Positions 1 through 6,868 of a stretch of 21,462 bases of DNA are shown piece after piece. The DNA is from Cloacibacterium caeni_C. GTDB lineage: Bacteria > Bacteroidota > Bacteroidia > Flavobacteriales > Weeksellaceae. The stretch is from assembly GCA_002422665.1 (NCBI GenBank), contig DITA01000015.1, positions 1 through 21,462 of the forward strand. Direction: 5' to 3'. The stretch's first letter is position 1. Every line of letters starts with the position of its first letter. Under the pieces are notes generated by a model, which saw nothing but the letters and a program-made list of their open reading frames with translations, was not told the DNA's origin and did no database searches. A program made the position numbers and the translations under genes.

Positions 1-296
1 AAGGAAACGATTCCCAAAATCAAAGTTCCAAAATCCCAAAAATTGAAAGAATTTTCAACTTCTTGAACAGAATTTTGGTTGAATTGATTCAGCAATAATA
101 AAATTCTACTATCGGTTTCTATAGTAAAATATTCTACTTTTAAAAGCGGCAACAAAAGACTTAAAACCATCGTTCCCAGAAGGTAAAATCTGTTATAATG
201 ATGAAAAGTTTTGTCGCGAAGAAACAAAAGATAATACGCCGACATCACTGCCGAAACTAAAATCATCTTTCCGAAATACAGGAATATTGTTTCCAT
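1..296 (-). CDS. BlaR1-like M56 family membrane protease/sensor, N-terminal part (runs off the window)
   Basis: Reading leftward from an ATG at 296, an open frame of 98 codons runs off the window edge. The protein begins METIFLYFGKMILVSA and continues with FLRDKTFHHYNRFYLL, a block typical of Bacteroidota M56/BlaR1-type proteins. Two hydrophobic segments are visible at about residues 5-25 and 38-53, consistent with the multi-pass N-terminal half of this family. The zinc protease motif (HExxH) would lie outside the window and cannot be checked. It starts 67 bases downstream of the BlaI-type repressor gene on the same strand. This is the usual repressor-sensor order: family members sense cell-wall stress or a ligand in the membrane and relieve repression by proteolysis. 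The substrate or signal here is unknown. Confidence 0.85.
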   Translation of the reverse strand, partial: METIFLYFGKMILVSAVMSAYYLLFLRDKTFHHYNRFYLLGTMVLSLLLPLLKVEYFTIETDSRILLLLNQFNQNSVQEVENSFNFWDFGTLILGIVS

Positions 297-362
297 AGTT
301 TTTGTTTTAAGTGTTGATTAATAAGTAATTGCGAATAACGAAGCTGTTACACTTCTTACTCA

Positions 363-728
363 TTATTTTTTAAGTTCTTTTAGAAGCATTTCTAAATCTT
401 CTACACTCATCTCATTTTTTTCTACCAAAAATGAAACAGCGTTTCTGTAAGAACCTTCAAAATAGTTCTTCACTAAACTTTTAATGGATTTTCCGCTGTA
501 GGTTTCTTTAGAAATCAGCGGGAAATATTCGTGCTGTCTTCCGTGAACATTATGCCCTACAAACTCTTTTTCCATTAAAATTTTTAAAATGGTAGAAACG
601 GTGTTGGTATGAGGTTTCGGTTCTGGAAAAAGTTCTAGTATATCTTTTAAGAAACCTTTTTCTAGCTCCCAAAGATATTGCATTACTTGTTCTTCTGCTT
701 TTGTAAGTGTTTTTGCTGTCATAATCAT
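363..728 (-). CDS. BlaI/MecI/CopY family transcriptional repressor
   Basis: A 121-aa protein of typical family length. It has an N-terminal winged helix beginning at LTKAEEQVMQYLWELEKG, a recognition region with HTNTVSTILKILMEKEFV, and a C-terminal dimerisation tail rich in E, L and K. In known family members the dimer binds palindromic operators and is cleaved after the partner M56 protease is activated. Two in-frame ATGs are possible, at 728 and 722. The one at 722 gives MTAKTLTKAEEQ and may be the true start, and neither has a clear Shine-Dalgarno sequence. The partner gene follows at 296. Two copies of an ACTAA-N4-TTAGT palindrome lie upstream around the promoter, suggesting autoregulation. 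What else it controls cannot be told from this window. Confidence 0.93.
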   Translation of the reverse strand: MIMTAKTLTKAEEQVMQYLWELEKGFLKDILELFPEPKPHTNTVSTILKILMEKEFVGHNVHGRQHEYFPLISKETYSGKSIKSLVKNYFEGSYRNAVSFLVEKNEMSVEDLEMLLKELKK

Positions 729-794
729 TACATCATTATTGATAAGAAGAAATTAACTATTTCTAAAATCAAATTTAACAAAAAAGAAATCATA

Positions 795-853
795 ACTAAT
801 AATTTAGTGATACAAATTTAGAAAAGATTTTCTTTTATCACTAAAAAATTAGT
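795..853 (-). promoter_or_regulatory. Twin operator candidates around the BlaI-type repressor promoter
   Basis: Two 14-bp palindromes of the same form occur at 795-808 (ACTAATAATTTAGT) and 840-853 (ACTAAAAAATTAGT), spaced 45 bp start to start. They bracket a minus-strand Bacteroidota -7 box TAAATTTG at 813-820. The nearer copy covers the predicted transcription start (about 806) and the farther one lies just upstream of the -33 region. BlaI-type repressors are known to bind paired dyads at their own promoter. The assignment to this repressor is inference. Confidence 0.6.
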
Positions 854-901
854 TAAAATATTGTTAAATTTTTATAACAAACTGAAATACAATAGTATAA
901 A

Positions 902-2314
902 TTAATTTTTGGGAATACTTGCAGCCTTTCTCACGAAATAATTATCCGTAGAACTATTGCCTCTTAATCTGTAGAAGCCACAATTTCCCCAAGATGCAGG
1001 AACATCTGTAATGGTCATATCTTCGCATGTATCATTAGAAACATGCGTTGCAATCATATTTTGCCACTTCTGAATTCTTTGTTGACTGTAATCGAGATAA
1101 AATAAATCGTATTTCTTATCAATCAAATCATTTAAATATTTGATATACTGCGTTTTATACTCAGGAATAGATAGAACTTTAGAAACCAAAGGATTTTGGT
1201 CGCTTTTTCCCCAAGTTAAAGGATTTTGAATGCCAGAATCTGTCATCAGAAGAGAAGTTCCCAAAGTATTGTCATAATCATAAGGAATGAAATAAAATTT
1301 TCCGGCCGCATCAAAATAGAAATAAAAATTATTAGAATTATTCCAATAATCATCCCACATTCCTACCATTACATTTACGGCGTAAGTTTTCAAAAACAGA
1401 TTGACATCCATTTTTTGTGAAATATAAGTTTTAAAATCATCACCATTTTTGGAATTAACATTCGTGATGAAATCTGCTAATTGTGTTTTGGCTGTCTCCA
1501 AATTAGATTTACTTCCTTTGTAATCGTAAGTCGGCGTATTGGTATAAGTTAAAGTCACATCTTCAATTCCCATATTCGAAGTGGAAGCATCTTTAAAACT
1601 CGCTCCCCAATTTGCTTTCCATAAATTTCCAGTCGTAGAAAAAAACGTACTTCTATTGGCTAAATAAACATCGTCAACAGGTTCTTGCAACTGATAAACT
1701 CCAAAATAAGCGGCTTTGTTATCTCCAGTCACTTTAATGGTAAGTTTACAATAACTGGATTGTGGTGCAGTCCAAACTCCAAACTTCTCAAATAAATCAT
1801 AAGAATAGACTTCTCTGGCATACATAGCATCGTCTTTAAACCATTTCAGCACCACTTTTTCAGAATTATGAAAGAGTTGAGTTTTATTATATTTCTTGAA
1901 ACTCAATGTAAAACTTGCATGATGCCAATCTGGATTGGTCGCATTATGCGTTTCTCCAGGATTTCCTTCTGGTCTTCTTCTGCTGGTATTTCCCTTAAGT
2001 CGCAATCCTATATTATCTAAAATTTCTGTAGTTCCGTTTTTAACCCAAGTGAATTTTCCGGCTACATATTCTTCATTATTGGGATTTTGGTCGTAATAAT
2101 TCAAAAATTTATTCCATTCTGCAAGAGAAACTTCTACCGTAATTTCGGGCAATGCATTAATATCATAAATGAATTTTTGAGAATCTGTTTGAAAATAAGG
2201 CGGTTGATAAGCCTGTTGAAATAACGGAGGATCTGGAGTTATAGAATTGTTCTCTTCTTGATTTCTACAAGTTACTAAAAGTAAAAGAATACTGAACAGA
2301 AAAAACTTTTTCAT
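902..2314 (-). CDS. CotH kinase family lipoprotein
   Basis: A 470-aa protein beginning MKKFFLFSILLLLVTC, a lipoprotein signal peptide with a lipobox ending at Cys16, so it is probably anchored to the outer or inner membrane and faces the periplasm or cell surface. The CotH fold is indicated by a RLKGNTSRRR block (about 105-114), YFGVYQLQEPVDD (203-215), DDYWNNSNNFYFYFD (321-335) and the metal-binding FIPYDYDNTLG (343-353, DYD at 346-348). CotH proteins are atypical kinases. Bacillus CotH phosphorylates spore coat proteins, while the substrates of bacteroidotal lipoprotein members are not known. A -7 box TAGTTTTG at 2331-2338 (minus strand) puts the transcript start only about 10 bases before the ATG. 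The gene appears monocistronic and is preceded by the terminator at 2395-2430. Confidence 0.88.
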   Translation of the reverse strand: MKKFFLFSILLLLVTCRNQEENNSITPDPPLFQQAYQPPYFQTDSQKFIYDINALPEITVEVSLAEWNKFLNYYDQNPNNEEYVAGKFTWVKNGTTEILDNIGLRLKGNTSRRRPEGNPGETHNATNPDWHHASFTLSFKKYNKTQLFHNSEKVVLKWFKDDAMYAREVYSYDLFEKFGVWTAPQSSYCKLTIKVTGDNKAAYFGVYQLQEPVDDVYLANRSTFFSTTGNLWKANWGASFKDASTSNMGIEDVTLTYTNTPTYDYKGSKSNLETAKTQLADFITNVNSKNGDDFKTYISQKMDVNLFLKTYAVNVMVGMWDDYWNNSNNFYFYFDAAGKFYFIPYDYDNTLGTSLLMTDSGIQNPLTWGKSDQNPLVSKVLSIPEYKTQYIKYLNDLIDKKYDLFYLDYSQQRIQKWQNMIATHVSNDTCEDMTITDVPASWGNCGFYRLRGNSSTDNYFVRKAASIPKN

Positions 2315-2330
2315 GATTAGAAATTTGAAA

Positions 2331-2338
2331 CAAAACTA
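2331..2338 (-). promoter_or_regulatory. -7 promoter box for the CotH-family gene
   Basis: On the minus strand this reads TAGTTTTG, matching the Bacteroidota TAnnTTTG consensus. It lies 17 bases upstream of the ATG at 2314, giving a leader of about 10 nt. No convincing -33 element was seen. Confidence 0.4.
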
Positions 2339-2394
2339 CATCAATTATCTTATAAAAAATCACCAAAATTCTATGATTTATAATAGCTTATTTC

Positions 2395-2430
2395 AAAAAA
2401 AAAAGAGAATTACTTTCGTAATTCTCTTTT
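2395..2430 (-). terminator. Strong minus-strand terminator, probably the original tRNA-fMet terminator
   Basis: The perfect 13-bp arms are 2401-2413 (AAAAGAGAATTAC) and 2418-2430 (GTAATTCTCTTTT), with a four-base loop that reads GAAA on the minus strand. On that strand the stem is followed by a run of ten T (2404-2395). It lies immediately beyond attL. Before the element inserted, it would have followed the tRNA-fMet 3' end directly and so was probably its terminator. It now sits between the element and the CotH gene. Confidence 0.85.
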
Positions 2431-2433
2431 AAC

Positions 2434-2449
2434 TTAGTAGCGAGAACAG
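2434..2449. repeat. attL: displaced 3' end of the tRNA-fMet gene
   Basis: TTAGTAGCGAGAACAG is identical to 12054-12069. The sequences diverge just outside it: T versus G at the next base inside, and AAC versus TAT on the other side. It is not part of a tRNA here. The chromosomal terminator lies immediately to its left. Confidence 0.88.
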
Positions 2450-2527
2450 TACTATATTGCTTTAAAACTATTTAAACTTAATTACAACTAAATGTTTTTT
2501 AATTCACTGATTTACAGGTTATTTTTG

Positions 2528-2595
2528 TATTTTTGCATATAAGTAAATTTATCTAATTTTAAATAAATTGTTATTTACTGTACAAAATTTGTACA
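2528..2595 (+). promoter_or_regulatory. Integrase leader: -7 box and TGTACA palindrome
   Basis: A Bacteroidota -7 box TATTTTTG lies at 2528-2535, predicting a start near 2542 and a leader of about 125 nt before the integrase ATG at 2667. Inside the leader is a near-perfect 17-bp palindrome, TGTACAAAATTTGTACA (2579-2595), with 8-bp arms. A related 17-bp palindrome is found at the other end of the element (11992-12008) and a shorter one before the excisionase gene (8291-8303). It could be an operator or an accessory site for integrase or excisionase. The rest of the gap from 2315 to 2666 holds only the terminator, attL and A+T-rich sequence with no gene. Confidence 0.5.
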
Positions 2596-2666
2596 AATGA
2601 ATTTTTTGGAAATTAAAAATTAAAATTAATTTTAAGTACATTTATTACATTTAATACATTGATATT

Positions 2667-3956
2667 ATGGCAACTATAAATTACTATTATCGTTCAAATA
2701 AAGAAAATGCTACTCTTACAGTAAGACTAACATATAGACATAATGGAAATGATTTTGTTCTTGGAGCAAATTCTGGAATTATGATTTATGATAGAAACGA
2801 ACTTGAGAAAAATCCTAAATTAAGTGGCAAATATTATTGGGAAAAACATCACAACGCATTAAGATTAAAAGATATAGACGCAATTAATAAAAGAGCAGAA
2901 CTTTCAATTACCTTAAACAAACTTGAAAATAAAATTTTAAAATCCTTTGAACTCATCACTCCTTTTCATGCAAATAAAGAATGGCTTGAAGGTGTTGTTA
3001 ATGAATTTCACAACCCAAATAAAGAAAACGAAATTCCAAACACTTTAATTGATTTCATTGATTATTATCTTAAAAGTAATACAGATATTAAATATGGTAC
3101 TTCAAAAAAATTTATAACCTTAAAGAATAAAATAGCTGAAAGAAAAAAGCTGATATCAAAAAGTGGTATAATTCTTTTAAACGAAGTGGACGATGATTTT
3201 AAAATTAAATTTCAACAAGTTTTTTCTGACTATAATATTAATACAATTAATAGAGATTTAACCAATATCAAAACTATTTTAAGATTTGCTGACAGAAAAG
3301 GTAAAACTGTTAATAAAGAAGTTTTAAATTGGAAAATGAAAGTAGAAAAAACGCCTTTCATATACTTAAATCCCGATGAAATATCATTAATAAAAAACCT
3401 TTCTGAACTTCCTGAACATTTGGAAAATGCTAGAGATTGGCTTGTTATTAGTTGTTTATGTGGACAAAGAGTATCTGATTTCATGAGATTTAAAAAATCT
3501 ATGATTAAGTACATAACAAACATAAATAAGAAAAAAGTCCCTATCATAGAATTTACCCAAATTAAAACCCAAACTTTAATGGCTGTACCTTTGGTTAGTA
3601 CGATTGTTGAAATCTTGAATAAAAGAAATGGTGAATTTCCTAGACCAATAAGTTCTCAAAAGTATAATGATTATATAAAACTTGTTTGTAAAGAAGCTAA
3701 ATTAACAGACAAGATTTATGGAAGCAAAGTGATAGTATATGAAGATGGTAGAAAAAGAACAGAAAAAGGTAAATTTGAGAAATGGGAATTAGTATCAAGC
3801 CATATTGGGAGAAGAAGTTACGCAACAAACAATTTTGATAAAATTCCGTTAAGATTAGTGATGAATGTTACTGGACATACAACAGAAAAAATGTTTTTAA
3901 ACTATATTCAAAAAAAGCAAACTGACCTTGCACAGACATTAGCAGATTATTTTTAA
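2667..3956 (+). CDS. int: Tyrosine recombinase/integrase of the element
   Basis: A 429-aa protein typical of Bacteroidota element integrases, which insert and excise DNA at att sites through a covalent tyrosine intermediate. The N-terminal part (about 1-95) looks like an arm-type DNA-binding domain. Residues about 125-215 resemble the SAM-like core-binding domain, and the catalytic domain follows from about 235. Catalytic residues can be read: Arg268 in CLCGQRVSD, His379 and Arg382 in SHIGRRSYAT, His404 in VTGHTTEKM and the nucleophile Tyr413 in FLNYI. A lysine near 298-300 (TQIKTQT) fits the beta-hairpin position. All key residues are present, so the enzyme should be active. It lies just inside attL, reads inward, and is followed after 9 bases by an unknown gene. 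The start is an ATG (MATINYYYRS). Confidence 0.93.
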   Translation: MATINYYYRSNKENATLTVRLTYRHNGNDFVLGANSGIMIYDRNELEKNPKLSGKYYWEKHHNALRLKDIDAINKRAELSITLNKLENKILKSFELITPFHANKEWLEGVVNEFHNPNKENEIPNTLIDFIDYYLKSNTDIKYGTSKKFITLKNKIAERKKLISKSGIILLNEVDDDFKIKFQQVFSDYNINTINRDLTNIKTILRFADRKGKTVNKEVLNWKMKVEKTPFIYLNPDEISLIKNLSELPEHLENARDWLVISCLCGQRVSDFMRFKKSMIKYITNINKKKVPIIEFTQIKTQTLMAVPLVSTIVEILNKRNGEFPRPISSQKYNDYIKLVCKEAKLTDKIYGSKVIVYEDGRKRTEKGKFEKWELVSSHIGRRSYATNNFDKIPLRLVMNVTGHTTEKMFLNYIQKKQTDLAQTLADYF

Positions 3957-3965
3957 AATAAAAAA

Positions 3966-4754
3966 ATGAAAATTATATATAAATCTCACGACGGATTTCT
4001 ATTTTTAAGTAATCCTTTTAATAATGCAAATTATTATTTAGAAATTTTGACTATTGAAGAATTTAAAAATCTAGATTCAGAAAAACGTCTTTCTTTGTAT
4101 TTTGATTTATTACAAATAAAATTTAGAATTTTTGATTTTGAAAATTTTCAAAATCTTAAAGCATCTACACAAGAATTATATAAAATAACTGCAAAAAAAT
4201 TTTTTTCATTTTTATGTAATATTGAAAATTTTGTTAATGCTAATGATTACCAAGAGTTATTAGTATTTCATGAAAATTTTGATACTTCAATTGTAGAAAA
4301 TAAAACAGAATTTGATTCTGTTTATAGAAAAGAAATGGAAGGATTATATAAAGAAATAAGTACAATAATTTCAAAAAAAAATATTGTTACTGATATAAAA
4401 GAAAGTGCTGTTTTTAAAACAGCAGTAGAATTTGCTAAGATTGATGGAATATATAGCCTAATTAATAAAAAAGAATTTTATCATAAAAACGGTACTATAA
4501 ACTCAACAGCATTAAGTATTTTTTTATTTAAAGACACTTCATGTCGAACACAAATTGGGGTTACTATTAATAAAGAATTAGATGATATTGATGAAAACAT
4601 TGATAGAAATAATAAAAATAAACATATCTATTATTCTCTTAAAAATAACATAATTCTAAATACAGAATTTTTCAATTATCTAGTTAATAATAGAATTGAA
4701 ACACATCCTATATTTGAAGAAAAAATTAAATTTTATAAAATTAATAAAATATAA
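3966..4754 (+). CDS. Unknown protein encoded directly after the integrase
   Basis: A 262-aa, Lys/Asn/Phe-rich protein that I do not recognise. There is no signal peptide and no clear membrane segment. The N-terminal half (about 30-130) is predicted mostly helical with many aromatic residues. The C-terminal third has a block FLFKDTSCRTQIGVTINKEL followed by a charged DENIDRNNKNK stretch and a helical tail. Only 9 bases separate it from the integrase, so the two are probably co-transcribed. It converges on the minus-strand reverse transcriptase operon, and its stop codon lies four bases before the end of the ncRNA stem (4759). It may have a role in integration or element maintenance, but the sequence itself does not show this. 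Confidence 0.75.
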   Translation: MKIIYKSHDGFLFLSNPFNNANYYLEILTIEEFKNLDSEKRLSLYFDLLQIKFRIFDFENFQNLKASTQELYKITAKKFFSFLCNIENFVNANDYQELLVFHENFDTSIVENKTEFDSVYRKEMEGLYKEISTIISKKNIVTDIKESAVFKTAVEFAKIDGIYSLINKKEFYHKNGTINSTALSIFLFKDTSCRTQIGVTINKELDDIDENIDRNNKNKHIYYSLKNNIILNTEFFNYLVNNRIETHPIFEEKIKFYKINKI

Positions 4755-4900
4755 AAAAGGATTGGACGCTGTAAGTTATCGTGTGTGGTGTTTGATTAAT
4801 CAAACTCAACTTAAACTATTTTTAAGTACTCTCAAAATATTATTTAAGCCGTATTCTGTTCCCTAAGAAACATTGCTCTTACAGCGGATTCCAATCCAAG
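4753..4900 (-). ncRNA. Structured ncRNA partner of the reverse transcriptases (DRT3-type candidate) with ACACAC segment
   Basis: Read on the minus strand, an outer stem pairs 4897-4890 (GGATTGGA) with 4766-4759 (TCCAATCC), and 4886-4878 (CGCTGTAAG) with 4775-4767 (CTTACAGCG). This gives 17 bp with a single 3-nt bulge. The 3' side runs straight into TTTTTT (4758-4753), an intrinsic terminator. Inside are three hairpins: 4871-4858 (GTTTC/GGAAC, loop TTAG), 4827-4809 (7-bp ACTTAAA/TTTAAGT) and 4805-4790 (GTTTGA/TCAAAC, loop TTAA). Between the last hairpin and the outer stem is an unpaired 14-nt segment, ACCACACACGATAA (4789-4776). I recall that the DRT3 ncRNA carries an ACACAC template copied into GT repeats by Drt3a, and this segment fits. 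The RNA begins about 6 nt after the stop of the second RT. No clear separate promoter was seen, so it may be processed from the RT transcript. The exact ends are not known. Confidence 0.8.
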
Positions 4901-4903
4901 ATT

Positions 4904-6868
4904 TTAGTAAGAAGTACCAAAATCTTTTTTCTTTAAAACTCTTTCCAAATCAATATTTATATCCCAATCCATAAACCATTTTTCTTGATTGCAAATATCT
5001 TGAATTAATATGTTAATATCACTACTTGACGTGCCGCTTTTTACATATTTTGTAGATTTAATTATTTTCTGTTTAGAGTTCATATCTACAAAAGGGCAAC
5101 AAATAAAATCAAAAAAAAGCATCGTATATTCAGATTTTGAAAATGGGTCTACTTCTTGCGAAAATTTATTAATAATACCTATTTCCAACTCCTCTCTAAA
5201 ATTATCATATTCTGATTTAGTGTCAATATAATAAAGTAAAGTTATAAAATGAAAATAATTAAGTTCCTTAAAATCTTTATTTGTTTCTAATCTAAATAAT
5301 TCTCTTAGTTTTTTTTCACTAAAAAAATAACCTTCTCCTAATTTTTTTAAAGCAATAAGTAAGTTGAGAATCTCAATATTTGTCTGTTTTTTCTTGGATT
5401 TTCTATAAAAATTAGTCAAAACAAACTCAGCTTCTTTAGTTATTTGAGAATATATGTTATGTTTCAATTCAGCATTTGACCTCTCAAGAAACTTATTAAC
5501 TAATACTATTATTTGAGAAAGTTTTATAGTAGAATTTGCATTGACATTCAATGAATAGGCGTAAAATAAAATATCAAAAAATAGATTTAAAAATTTTTCT
5601 GCATTTTCAGAGTCAGAATTCAAATGCCCTTCTTTAAGGATTTTTATTAATCTTGTTTTCAAAAATCTTATAATGTCCTTACTTAAAGCATCATAACCAA
5701 GTTTATTCCTTTTTACGATGCATTGAAAATCTTTTATAAAGTTTTGAGAAATACTAAATGGTTTTCTAATTTTAACAAAAACTTTTTCAGTTTCATTAGT
5801 TCCATCTTTTATTTTTATCTCAAAAAAAGAACTATATAAATTTATGAGTAAGTCGTTAAGTTCTCTTTTTCCTACTGTGATATCACTAATAAATGGCGTT
5901 GATATTATTTCGGTTTTGGTATCATTTATATAAAGTTTATAGAAGGACAATTCCTCTCTAAAAATTTTTTGTACTTCAAAAAGTATTTTTTCATCATTAG
6001 AAAAAAGAAAATAATCATCAACATATCTTTTCACTTCATAATCTACTCCAAATTTATATTCAGAATCCAATCTTTTTAGTACATTGATATCAATTTGTTG
6101 TAAAATAATTTCCGCAAAAATTCTGGAAATTTCAGGACCTACTACAATACCATTTGTTTCATTATAATTAGAAAGTTGCATTAGTTTATCAAAAGAATTT
6201 TCAAATGATTTTTCCCTTGAATTTCTTTTTGCAATTTCCTTTCCTTTAACTGCCCAAGTAATAGAATGGGTGTATATATTATAGAAACATTTGCTAATAT
6301 CAAACTGCATTAGATAGTTAAATCGCTGTTCTAATCTCTGAAATTCCTTTTTATCATAAAATTTATAAATTAAATCAATAGGCTGGTAGGTGAAATAGGA
6401 TTTCAAATATTTAGTTTCTTTATCTAAAAATTCAGGTTCCACTTCTACTTCTGATGTTCTTTCACCTTCTTCAGGAAAAACAAAGTTTGGAGAATAGTAA
6501 AATTTTGCGACTTTAGATATTTTTCTTAATGAAATAGGACTTTTCGAACATAGATGAAGCATCAAAGAATCATAATTTTTATACAAATCAATAAAATAAT
6601 ATTGGCAGTATGGATGAATTACAGATAAGACCCTTGTATCACCCTGTATGTTTTTTCTAATCCCATAATTAAATGGTATACCAAATTTTTTTCCATCTCC
6701 AGAGGCTCTTGATAGTTCATAAATTTTATTAAAAAATTTATTATAATTTCCATTAACAATAATGGAATATAGCCCTTCATTTGAGAAAAGGATTGGAACT
6801 TCATAGGGTAGCAATTCCGTTAATACAATTCGCTCCTTATCATCCTTTTTTATTTTAATCTTACTCAT
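4904..6868 (-). CDS. drt3b: Reverse transcriptase, Drt3b/UG8-like, with long C-terminal helical domain
   Basis: A 654-aa protein of the Unknown Group/Abi-like RT class. Motif A is FDISKCFYNIYTHSITWA with Asp190. The following QG-like motif is GIVVGPEISRIFAEI (240-254), and the catalytic YVDD is at 282-285, so all three metal-binding aspartates are present. The N-terminal segment has the conserved HPYCQYYFIDLYKNYDSLML style of this class. Residues about 370-654 form a long helical region without recognisable enzymatic motifs. Length and motifs fit Drt3b of type 3 defence-associated RT systems. I recall that Drt3b makes the strand complementary to the Drt3a product without a nucleic-acid template, and this has not been verified here. 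Its ATG follows the stop of the first RT without a gap (TAAATG), implying translational coupling, and the ncRNA lies just downstream. The subtype label comes from memory of the family and needs a profile search. Confidence 0.85.
   Translation of the reverse strand: MSKIKIKKDDKERIVLTELLPYEVPILFSNEGLYSIIVNGNYNKFFNKIYELSRASGDGKKFGIPFNYGIRKNIQGDTRVLSVIHPYCQYYFIDLYKNYDSLMLHLCSKSPISLRKISKVAKFYYSPNFVFPEEGERTSEVEVEPEFLDKETKYLKSYFTYQPIDLIYKFYDKKEFQRLEQRFNYLMQFDISKCFYNIYTHSITWAVKGKEIAKRNSREKSFENSFDKLMQLSNYNETNGIVVGPEISRIFAEIILQQIDINVLKRLDSEYKFGVDYEVKRYVDDYFLFSNDEKILFEVQKIFREELSFYKLYINDTKTEIISTPFISDITVGKRELNDLLINLYSSFFEIKIKDGTNETEKVFVKIRKPFSISQNFIKDFQCIVKRNKLGYDALSKDIIRFLKTRLIKILKEGHLNSDSENAEKFLNLFFDILFYAYSLNVNANSTIKLSQIIVLVNKFLERSNAELKHNIYSQITKEAEFVLTNFYRKSKKKQTNIEILNLLIALKKLGEGYFFSEKKLRELFRLETNKDFKELNYFHFITLLYYIDTKSEYDNFREELEIGIINKFSQEVDPFSKSEYTMLFFDFICCPFVDMNSKQKIIKSTKYVKSGTSSSDINILIQDICNQEKWFMDWDINIDLERVLKKKDFGTSY

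Noticed and set aside
2434..2460. A second tRNA gene at the left end
   Set aside because: Only 16 bases of the tRNA 3' end are present. It is the attL repeat.
3230..3547. A minus-strand open frame inside the integrase gene
   Set aside because: It overlaps the catalytic domain of the integrase and has no independent support.
4759..4897. The 17-bp inverted repeat as terminal inverted repeats of a small transposon
   Set aside because: It has a T-run directly after the 3' arm, internal hairpins, no target-site duplication and no transposase, and its position after the RT operon fits an RNA gene.
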